Source: Amycolatopsis saalfeldensis
GTDB taxonomy: Bacteria > Actinomycetota > Actinomycetes > Mycobacteriales > Pseudonocardiaceae
Length of the DNA stretch: 64,000 nt
Direction of reading: 5' to 3'
Assembly: GCF_900110575.1 (NCBI RefSeq)
Contig: NZ_FOEF01000008.1
Span: 62,001 to 126,000, forward strand
Shown here: piece by piece, positions 57,736 to 64,000 of the stretch
Layout: every line of letters starts with the position of its first letter
Position numbering within the stretch: position 1 is the first letter of the stretch
Translations under genes and position numbers: made by a program
The notes under the pieces: model-generated
The model's database searches: none
Told to the model about the DNA's origin: nothing
Seen by the model: the letters and a program-made list of their open reading frames with translations, nothing else

Positions 57736-59396
57736 CAGTCACGGAATCACCAAGCCTGCTGTTCGATCAGACAATCACAGCAGCGTCCTCAATTGCGAAA
57801 TCTGGATCACAAAGCTCAACGACTAGCGAACTTAACTCAGTCCGATTCGAGGCTGATATACCAGTTGAGCTTGTCAATGTCGATGACCTCGAAAATATAG
57901 GCAAGGATGAAAACGAAGTAACTCTTGAAATTCGCCAGGACCAAACGGTAATTGCGCGAATTGTCTTTTCCGGCAGTACGACCAACATATTTCCGGAGGA
58001 AGACCTCCAGGACGCGGTATCGCGGGGACGAGAGGAGGTCATCTCTCAGGCGATTTCCAACGGCGACGCGGTCGAACTTGTCGAAGAGTGCCTTGATATG
58101 AAGGCACATCTATCAATTTCGCTTCGCAATGACCCGTCTAAGACCGGGTTTCACTACATCGAACAAATAGAATATCTCATCGAGAAATTGAGTGTGACTG
58201 GATGGCATAAATTCGTAAGCACAATCTTCCAGTCAGCTGGCGTACTCATTGTGAGCGATCTTGGTGATACCGTAATCCGTTTGCCTGAACTGGAGATCCG
58301 CGGCGCACCTGACACGCCGGGCAGGCTAAGAGATCTCACCGAATTACCAGTCAGCAAAGATGGCGACGTCGACCTTCCTTCACCTTCATGGATATCTCCA
58401 ATTTCCGTGCAGCTAATTGACGATTCTACACCAGAGTCAGTTGAGCGACTTGTCAAAATACTAACAGGCACCTCTTGCTGCCTTGCTTACGCGGCTCTCG
58501 CCGATCGAGTTGACTCGCAAGCTGACGGTTTGTCGATTACATTTTCAGGTTCGCACATTGTATCGATAGCCGACCTGGTTCCAGAAGCGCACTCCAACGC
58601 TACAGCAGAGATGCTGCTCTTTGACTGGGCCTATTCAATTGGAGATACGGCCAAGCGTGAGGCGATCCAGCAAGCGGCGTCTTGGACGTTGGCTGAAGAT
58701 GGAAGCCTCAGGGGTGCCGCAACACCAATCTATCGGACGGCTCGATCTCTTTACGATCTTTCGCAGCGGGGCGCCATAGCGGAAGCTCTCGCAACACGCC
58801 GGACAGCGCGCAGTTCAGCGATAGGCATTGCCTTGGACTCAGCGAAGCTTGCCCGCGAGATTGTCACGAAATCCGTCGAACGGACCGTTATACAGATTGG
58901 GGCGGCCGTTGGCATAGTAATCGCGAACGCGAAAGATCTCCTGAGTAATTCTGCTACAGCAGCACTACTATTCATACTAACACTCTTGATGTTTTTGTCA
59001 TGGCTGGTCTCATATCGCCTTGAGCTAGCATCGGCCTCCGGCGCAATCGAATCTGTTTCTATTGATCTCCAAGAGTATCGAGACAGTCTCTCCGAAGACG
59101 ACATAGCAGCTATTCGAAACATGCACACCCTTGCGCAAGCCAAGATGCGAATCAAGAGCGCCAAGCGCACGGTCGCATTCCTGTCGGTAATCTTCGCTGC
59201 GGCATTTATGCTCACGAGTTTTTACTATGCGACTGGGCGCGTTCTTTTTGTTGGTCCACCAATAACCCCGCCGGTTCCAGCGTCGACGACAAAGGTGATG
59301 CCTGCCAGCACGAACGGCCTGCCCAGTAGTTCGATGCAAGCGCCAAATCGGGGCAGCAGCGTCACTGGACCCGCCACGATAATTGGAAGGCCTTAA
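57732..59396 (+). CDS. Unknown membrane protein of the low-GC cassette (gene B)
   Basis: A 554-residue protein with a large soluble N-terminal part (about residues 1-420; strands and helices, no motif I can name). Two membrane helices lie near residues 425-445 (TAALLFILTLLMFLSWLVSY) and 495-515 (VAFLSVIFAAAFMLTSFYYA), separated by a charged helical loop (QEYRDSLSEDDIAAIRNMHT). The end is a Pro/Ser/Thr-rich tail. A 60-base sample (57841-57900) has 26 G+C. The GTG at 57732 overlaps gene A, so both proteins act together. A membrane effector paired with a cytosolic sensor is one plausible reading, not shown. Confidence 0.72.
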   Translation: MTVTESPSLLFDQTITAASSIAKSGSQSSTTSELNSVRFEADIPVELVNVDDLENIGKDENEVTLEIRQDQTVIARIVFSGSTTNIFPEEDLQDAVSRGREEVISQAISNGDAVELVEECLDMKAHLSISLRNDPSKTGFHYIEQIEYLIEKLSVTGWHKFVSTIFQSAGVLIVSDLGDTVIRLPELEIRGAPDTPGRLRDLTELPVSKDGDVDLPSPSWISPISVQLIDDSTPESVERLVKILTGTSCCLAYAALADRVDSQADGLSITFSGSHIVSIADLVPEAHSNATAEMLLFDWAYSIGDTAKREAIQQAASWTLAEDGSLRGAATPIYRTARSLYDLSQRGAIAEALATRRTARSSAIGIALDSAKLAREIVTKSVERTVIQIGAAVGIVIANAKDLLSNSATAALLFILTLLMFLSWLVSYRLELASASGAIESVSIDLQEYRDSLSEDDIAAIRNMHTLAQAKMRIKSAKRTVAFLSVIFAAAFMLTSFYYATGRVLFVGPPITPPVPASTTKVMPASTNGLPSSSMQAPNRGSSVTGPATIIGRP

Positions 59397-59544
59397 CGCT
59401 CCATATTGCCGTTGCAAACCCCAAATCTGGCCTTGTCCTACCGCTGAGGTTGCCTTCCGGTGGCGCTCTACGGGGCAGGCCTCGGCAGGCTCGGCCCGCG
59501 ATCGTAGTCGGATCGATTCATGGACGAGTACTGGTGGCGGCTAC

Positions 59545-59589
59545 AACAGTGTTGGCTCACTGCTCTTGTCAGGGTCGTGAGCCACCGTT
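59545..59589. terminator. Terminator between cassette and recombinase
   Basis: AACAGTGTTGGCTCAC (59545-59560) pairs imperfectly with GTGAGCCACCGTT (59577-59589). It serves two convergent genes. The right arm is identical to that of the tra terminator 3.4 kb upstream. Confidence 0.7.
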
Positions 59590-59606
59590 TCGCCATCTCC
59601 GGCCGC

Positions 59607-61160
59607 TCAGGACGCGGTCGGCCGTGCCGCCGGCCCGGGCTGGTAGGGCTCGACGCGGACGCGTTTGGGGTTGAACGTGCGGAACCCGGTCCGGTCCGAG
59701 GGGTCGACGTAGAGGGTGTCCCGGCCTAGCGCGTCGGTGAGCATGGCGCGTTGCTCGCCGATGTCGGCCGCGTCCCACTTCTCTGCCGCTTCTTCGCGGC
59801 TCATCGCTTCGGTGGGGCCTTCCGGGTTCCCGCCGGTCAACTCCTCCCGCACGGCCTCCAACCTCGCCAGATCAGCGACCAGCGGCTCATTCGCGCGGTC
59901 GAACGCCTTGTCCGACATCTTCCGTGCGCCCCACTTCGCGGCGATCGCCTCCTGCCGCTGCTCACATTCGGCGATCTCCCGATCAACCTCGGCCAGCCGA
60001 TCGGAGATCCGCGCCCGTGCGGCCTTGATCGCCGCCGCGTGCGTCTTGTCCGACATCCGGGCGAGCACCATTCCCCGGATCTCCCGATCCACCAACCGGA
60101 CATCGGCCGCGACCCTCCCGCACCCACCACGCGCTTTCGTGCACGCATACTGCCGCCGACGCTCCCCGTCCGGATACTCCCCGACGTGCGGACGACCGGA
60201 CAGCTTCTTGCCACACCGAGGGCACGTCGCGATCCCCGACCCGACGTACCGCAGCCCCGGCTGCCGCCCGCGCGTGCGCCCGGCATACAGCGCCCGCAGC
60301 CGCTCAAACTCGACCGGGTCCACAACCGGCTCACCCGGCATCGTCCCCACGATCTCGCCCTCGTGCTCGATCAACCCCGCGTTGCGTGGCCGCAACAACA
60401 GGTCCCGGACCTTCGTCGGGCTGAACAACCCGCCGGTGACCGTACGCAGCCCGGCCGCGTTCCACTCCTCGCTCAACTTGACCTGTGTCACCCCGGCCAG
60501 AACCGCACTGGTCCCGGCGCGCAACGCAACCCGCTCCCGCTCCACCAACGCCGCCGACACCGGTTCCCGCGTGTCATTGCCGTCCGCGTCCATGGCCTCG
60601 TCCTTCGGGACGGTCCGGTCCAATCCGGGGAACCCGAACGATCGGCCCTGAAGGTGCGGGACACCCTTGCGGCGCAGCACATCGAACCGCCGGGAAATCC
60701 GCTGCGACGCCTCATCGGAGTTGCGCTGGTTGTGCGCTACCTCCTGCCGCAACTGGTACCGGTCGTTGTAGTCCGACAGGTCATACCGGCCGTGCGAGGA
60801 CGCGACAGTGAACGAGTCGAACCCCTCTATCAGCTTGAACATGTCCTCCAGGTCCGGCGACTGCCGCCACCCCCGGTCCGTGTTCCACAACACCACGCCA
60901 TCACACGCCCGCGCGGCCACGCGCTTCATAACCCGTACCCACCCCGGACGGTGCACCCTCGGATTCCACGCCGACAGCTTCGGGTCAGAGATCTCCTCAC
61001 CCAGCACACCGCCCAACCGCTCGATCACGTCGCGGTTGTCGGCGTGCTGAGTCTCGCACTTCTCCAGCTTCCCTTTCTGATTCCGGGACAGCCGCGCGTA
61101 CGAGTCCAAGACCGGCTGCCGACCGCCCTGACCTGCGCTAACCTGGTGTGAGTGAGCCAT
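59607..61160 (-). CDS. Large serine recombinase (element integrase)
   Basis: A 517-residue site-specific recombinase. The N-terminal resolvase domain carries the catalytic Ser in SYARLSRN; GVVLWNTDRGWRQSPDLEDM and SHGRYDLSDYNDRYQLRQEV fit the rest of it. The recombinase domain follows (RRKGVPHLQGRSFGFPGLD and LLLRPRNAGLIEHEGEIVG), then a zinc ribbon (CPRCGKKLSGRPHVG and YACTKARGGCGRVA) and a coiled-coil C-terminus. The start is ATG 61160 or GTG 61169. Only 25 bp separate it from the crossover core, so its promoter must lie across the attachment site. Confidence 0.94.
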   Translation of the reverse strand: MAHSHQVSAGQGGRQPVLDSYARLSRNQKGKLEKCETQHADNRDVIERLGGVLGEEISDPKLSAWNPRVHRPGWVRVMKRVAARACDGVVLWNTDRGWRQSPDLEDMFKLIEGFDSFTVASSHGRYDLSDYNDRYQLRQEVAHNQRNSDEASQRISRRFDVLRRKGVPHLQGRSFGFPGLDRTVPKDEAMDADGNDTREPVSAALVERERVALRAGTSAVLAGVTQVKLSEEWNAAGLRTVTGGLFSPTKVRDLLLRPRNAGLIEHEGEIVGTMPGEPVVDPVEFERLRALYAGRTRGRQPGLRYVGSGIATCPRCGKKLSGRPHVGEYPDGERRRQYACTKARGGCGRVAADVRLVDREIRGMVLARMSDKTHAAAIKAARARISDRLAEVDREIAECEQRQEAIAAKWGARKMSDKAFDRANEPLVADLARLEAVREELTGGNPEGPTEAMSREEAAEKWDAADIGEQRAMLTDALGRDTLYVDPSDRTGFRTFNPKRVRVEPYQPGPAARPTAS

Positions 61161-61184
61161 ACCAGCCACGGTAGGTCGTCAAGT

Positions 61185-61221
61185 GACGGTTCGCTAGAGC
61201 CGTCCGGAACACTCACGAGCT
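61185..61221. other. attR junction and right arm of the split terminator
   Basis: GACGGT (61185-61190) is the second copy of the core hexamer. Positions 61200-61221 are the exact reverse complement of 42567-42588. The right arm ends one base before the lipoprotein stop codon on the other strand, showing that the intact site was a bidirectional terminator. Confidence 0.78.
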
Positions 61222-62184
61222 TTACCCCTGGGTGACGGTGTTGAGCCCGGACACCTTCCAGGCCGCGCCCTGCTTGACCATGGTCAGCCGCGCCGGGATC
61301 TGGCGCTGCTGCTCGCCGCCCTGCTGCTGGCTGTTGACGATGCCGCCGAGCAGCACCTCCGCCTTGGTGCCGTCGGCGCTCAGCGACGAGAGCGCGGCGA
61401 CGGACTGCGGATCGAGCGAAGCCTTGGCCCCGCTCTGTTTCATGCTGTCGACGGTGTGCGCGCGGGTCTGGCGGAACTGCGTGAGCAGCGGGTCGGCGGC
61501 GACGGATTCGTAGCTGTCGAACAGGGCGTCGGCGTTCTTCGCATCGACCGTGAGCAGGATCGCGGCGGCCTTGTGCGCCGCCGTGAGCACCTGGTCGCGG
61601 GTGCCGGCCGGGGTGCCTGGCAGGCCGCTCGCCGGGTCGGCGGCCGCCTTGGGCGAGACCTCGATCTGGGACAGCTGCCAACGCCCGCCCACCGGCTTCG
61701 CGGTGAGCAGCATGATCGCGGTGGCGGAGTTCTTCTGCCCGTTCTGCCCGCTGCTCTGCTGCCCGGCGATCACCAGCACCTTCGCGCTGGAGCGGGTCAG
61801 GTCGAGCACGCCGGAGTCGAGCACCTTCGTCTGCGTCTGCACCGGGGTGGTCTTGACCTGCGCGAACGTCTGGTCGAAGGCCGTGCGGGCCGCGTCGGTG
61901 AGGTACTGCTGCTCGTTCTGCGCCACGGCGGCGGCCTGGGTGGAGTCGTAGCTGAAGACCGTCTCGACGGCCTTCTTCACCCCGTCCGCGGCAGCGGTGG
62001 TCGCCGCGGTGTCGACGTACGCGAGGTTCGCCGGGGCCGGCGGCGGCGCGAGGGTGTTCGCGGACCCGTTCGCGGGGCCGCTGCAGCCCGCGAGAGCGAG
62101 GGCCGCCGCCAGCGTCGCGACGGCCTTGGCCGGTCGGGGGTTCGGGTGCGGCCGGGGACAACGGCCGTCGGTCGGCTGGGTCAT
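61222..62184 (-). CDS. Lipoprotein, possibly Mce-associated type
   Basis: A 320-residue lipoprotein: signal VATLAAALALAGCSGPANG with the Cys near residue 34 (a rather long N-terminus). An extracellular helical domain follows (ADGVKKAVETVFSYDSTQAA, LTDAARTAFDQTFAQVKTTP) and a mixed domain ends ARLTMVKQGAAWKVSGLNTV. The second half recalls the NTF2/VirB8-like part of Mce-associated proteins. It is convergent with gpmA and was its direct neighbour before the element entered. Confidence 0.78.
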   Translation of the reverse strand: MTQPTDGRCPRPHPNPRPAKAVATLAAALALAGCSGPANGSANTLAPPPAPANLAYVDTAATTAAADGVKKAVETVFSYDSTQAAAVAQNEQQYLTDAARTAFDQTFAQVKTTPVQTQTKVLDSGVLDLTRSSAKVLVIAGQQSSGQNGQKNSATAIMLLTAKPVGGRWQLSQIEVSPKAAADPASGLPGTPAGTRDQVLTAAHKAAAILLTVDAKNADALFDSYESVAADPLLTQFRQTRAHTVDSMKQSGAKASLDPQSVAALSSLSADGTKAEVLLGGIVNSQQQGGEQQRQIPARLTMVKQGAAWKVSGLNTVTQG

Positions 62185-62253
62185 GACTGGTGGGGCTCCG
62201 GTCGTCGGCGTCAGGTCGGGGCGGGCTCGGCCGTGCCGGTCACAGCAGGCCGG

Positions 62254-62946
62254 TCAGAGCAGGCCGGCCTCCCGGGCGCGGGCGCCCGCCTGGAAACGCG
62301 ACGTCGCGCCGAGCGCGGCCATCAGCTCCGCCACCCGTCGACGGTACGTGCGCAGCCCGACGCCCATCGTCCGGGCCGCCGTCTCGTCCGTGCAGCCGGA
62401 GGACAGCAGGTCCAGGATCTGCGGGGTGAACTGCCGCAGCTCGTCGAAGCGCACCTCGTACGTGGCCAGGTCGGTCGCGGAGCGCCACGCCACTTCGAAC
62501 AGCGAGCGGATGCCGTTGACCAGGTCCGGCCGGCTCAGCACGGTGTAGCTCCGCCCGTCCGGCGTCACCTCCGCCGCGAGGATCGCGATGCGCTGGTCGA
62601 GCAGGATCGTCTCGTTGATCTCGCGCTCGGTGACGCGCACCTGCGCGCCCAGCGCGGTGATCTCGCGCAGGTGGGCCGCGCTGGCGGGGTCGAGCAGCAC
62701 CCGTGGCAGGTAGACCTTGCGCACCTTGCGGCCGCGCACGTTCTCGGCCCGCATCGTGGTCGGCCGGGTGGCCGACCAGGTGTGCATGTCGTTCGCGGCG
62801 CACGCGATCTCGGTCGCGGCGGCGAACAGGTGCCCGGTGCGCTCGAACAGGTCCCGCTCCCCGCGCACCGTCACGACGTCCTCGACCTTGGTCACGTCCT
62901 CCAGTGTCCGCCACCAGGCCGCCGCGGTGCCACTCCGCCGGGTCAT
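62254..62946 (-). CDS. LuxR-type helix-turn-helix regulator
   Basis: A 230-residue protein. The C-terminal LuxR/GerE HTH is clear (LLSSGCTDETAARTMGVGLR, TYRRRVAELMAALGATSRFQ). The N-terminal about 160 residues resemble a PLD/TrmB-like sensor region (VYLPRVLLDPASAAHLREIT, VRVTEREINETILLDQRIAI). The ATG at 62946 or a GTG at 62895 (with GGAGG close by) may be the start. It is divergent from the aldo/keto reductase and may control it. Confidence 0.85.
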   Translation of the reverse strand: MTRRSGTAAAWWRTLEDVTKVEDVVTVRGERDLFERTGHLFAAATEIACAANDMHTWSATRPTTMRAENVRGRKVRKVYLPRVLLDPASAAHLREITALGAQVRVTEREINETILLDQRIAILAAEVTPDGRSYTVLSRPDLVNGIRSLFEVAWRSATDLATYEVRFDELRQFTPQILDLLSSGCTDETAARTMGVGLRTYRRRVAELMAALGATSRFQAGARAREAGLL

Positions 62947-63006
62947 CGGGCTGGCAGCTTGCTGCCAAAACGGGCGGCGCCGGGAGCGGCTCACAAGGCT
63001 GGAGGC

Positions 63007-63882
63007 ATGACACAGACCGCACTTCCCGCCGCCGCGGCGGGCACCTGGCAGCTCGGCTCCCTGACCGTGAACCGGATCGGCTTCGGCGCCATGCGCCTGC
63101 CGATTTCGGGCGACGGCGAGCCACGGGACCGCGAGACCTCGATCGCCGTGCTCCGGCGGGCCGTCGAGCTCGGGGTGAACCACATCGACACCGCCGCGTT
63201 CTACTTCAGCCCGCTCCGCTCGTCCAACGAGCTGATCACCAGCGCCCTCGCCCCGTACGGCGAAGACCTCGTGCTCACCACCAAGGTCGGCCCGGGCCGC
63301 GACCCCTCCGGTGAGTGGCTGCCCTTCGCGCGGCCGGACCAGCTGCGCGGGCAGGTCGAGGAGAACCTGCGCCAGCTCGGCCGCGATCACATCGACGTCG
63401 TCAACCTGCGGATCGGCGGCGGCCTGGAGCGCGGCACCGGCCCGATCGCCGAGCACTTCGGCGCGCTCGCCGAGCTGCGGGAGGCCGGGATGATCCGTGA
63501 GCTGGGCATCTCCAACGTCGGCCCCGAGCACCTGGCCGAGGCGCGGGCGATCGCGCCGGTCGTCTGCGTGCAGAACCAGTACGGCCTCACCGCGCGTCGC
63601 GAGGACGACGAACTGCTGCAGCTCTGCGGCGCCCACGGCGTGGCGTTCGTGCCGTTTTTCGCCGTGGCCAGCGGGCAGAACGGCGTCGACGAGCAGGTGG
63701 CGAAGGTCGCCGAGCGGCACGGCGCCACGTCGGCGCAGGTCCGGCTCGCGTGGACGCTCGCACAGGGTGAGCACGTGCTCGCCATCCCCGGCACGGGCGA
63801 CGTCGGGCATCTGGAACAGAACGTCGCCGCGGGCGCGCTGCGGCTGACGGAGGAGGACCTGACCGATCTCGATGCCCGCTGA
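63007..63882 (+). CDS. Aldo/keto reductase
   Basis: A 291-residue NADPH-dependent reductase of the AKR fold: GFGAMRLPISG, GVNHIDTAAFYFSPLRSSNE (Asp and Tyr of the tetrad), LVLTTKVGPGRDP (Lys), and RLAWTLAQGEHVLAIPGTGD (cofactor site). It matches the oxidoreductase group near YajO/PdxI. The ATG at 63007 follows GGAGG very closely (one base), so efficient initiation is uncertain. It is divergent from the LuxR gene. Confidence 0.92.
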   Translation: MTQTALPAAAAGTWQLGSLTVNRIGFGAMRLPISGDGEPRDRETSIAVLRRAVELGVNHIDTAAFYFSPLRSSNELITSALAPYGEDLVLTTKVGPGRDPSGEWLPFARPDQLRGQVEENLRQLGRDHIDVVNLRIGGGLERGTGPIAEHFGALAELREAGMIRELGISNVGPEHLAEARAIAPVVCVQNQYGLTARREDDELLQLCGAHGVAFVPFFAVASGQNGVDEQVAKVAERHGATSAQVRLAWTLAQGEHVLAIPGTGDVGHLEQNVAAGALRLTEEDLTDLDAR

Positions 63883-63920
63883 AGATCCGTAACCAATGTC
63901 TCGATCGGGTGAACAGGGCC

Positions 63921-63955
63921 TGACACCAGGGCGAACATGTCGCCCACAGGTGTCA
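63921..63955 (+). terminator. Terminator after the aldo/keto reductase
   Basis: TGACACC (63921-63927) pairs with GGTGTCA (63949-63955), and inside them GGGCGA pairs with TCGCCC (63929-63934 and 63940-63945). Confidence 0.75.
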
Positions 63956-64000
63956 CGAGCCTCACGACGGGGCTTCCAGGACTAGGCCGGAAGGCTACCG

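Larger units (their letters stand above)
42584..61190. mobile_element. Integrated conjugative-type element, about 18.6 kb, serine-recombinase type
   Basis: It is bounded by GACGGT at both ends and inserted in the gpmA terminator. It carries a large serine recombinase next to the right end, an Xis-like HTH, XRE regulators, WhiB, DUF2637 and a TraB-like FtsK/SpoIIIE translocase, as in actinomycete integrative elements that move double-stranded DNA. Cargo includes an ESX quartet, a NUDIX gene and a low-GC two-gene cassette. No replication initiator or prim-pol was recognised, and no relaxase was seen. Whether it still excises or transfers is unknown. Confidence 0.82.

Noticed and set aside
42567-61221. 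Inverted att sites implying an invertible segment
   Set aside because: The 22-nt inverted arms are explained by one chromosomal hairpin split by insertion. The direct GACGGT hexamers inside them fit integration and excision better than inversion.

Overview
The window is high-GC actinobacterial DNA, most likely Pseudonocardiales and probably Amycolatopsis-like. This rests on frequent GTG starts, mycothiol genes, ESX-associated genes, hbhA with its XRE and DUF2516 neighbours, and a murB / L,D-transpeptidase / mshA / ybjN / gpmA run. The gene order from about 19.0 to 42.6 kb recalls the Mycobacterium tuberculosis Rv0474-Rv0489 neighbourhood, with other genes interleaved. Genus assignment is inference; no rRNA gene is present.

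Left chromosomal part (1-42.57 kb): an amidase-tetR-mpaB operon with a palindromic operator; single metabolic genes; an HTH plus Clp-N pair behind two palindromes; a divergent MocR/YczE pair; a 643-residue low-complexity protein; an aminotransferase and DUF445 pair; an intergenic cluster of DnaA-box-like 9-mers; an ABATE/CGNR regulator with a long tandem-repeat insert; the XRE-hbhA-DUF2516 operon; a three-gene operon ending in an aromatic-amino-acid-lyase homologue whose MIO triad reads Ser-Ala-Gly; betaine-type ABC permeases and binding protein without an ATPase; several redox enzymes; purU; and the murB to gpmA housekeeping block with mshA.

Integrated element (about 42,584-61,190, 18.6 kb): it carries a large serine recombinase at its right end, a TraB-like FtsK/SpoIIIE translocase with DUF2637, WhiB, Xis-like and XRE genes, two paralogous TPR regulators, and a type VII (ESX) cargo quartet (PE-like, DUF3558 lipoprotein, PPE-like, EspG). 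It also carries a low-GC two-gene cassette (possible NA37-like protein plus a membrane protein). No replication initiator was recognised. The element sits inside the stem-loop between gpmA and a convergent lipoprotein gene. Joining the two flanks rebuilds a perfect 22-bp stem with a 10-nt loop, and each junction carries the hexamer GACGGT.

Right chromosomal part (61.2-64 kb): a lipoprotein with an Mce-associated look, a LuxR-type regulator and a divergent aldo/keto reductase.

The best candidates for something new are the two-gene cassette at 56.8-59.4 kb, the ESX quartet carried on a conjugative-type element, the SAG-triad lyase homologue, and the DnaA-box cluster at 14.8-15.05 kb.
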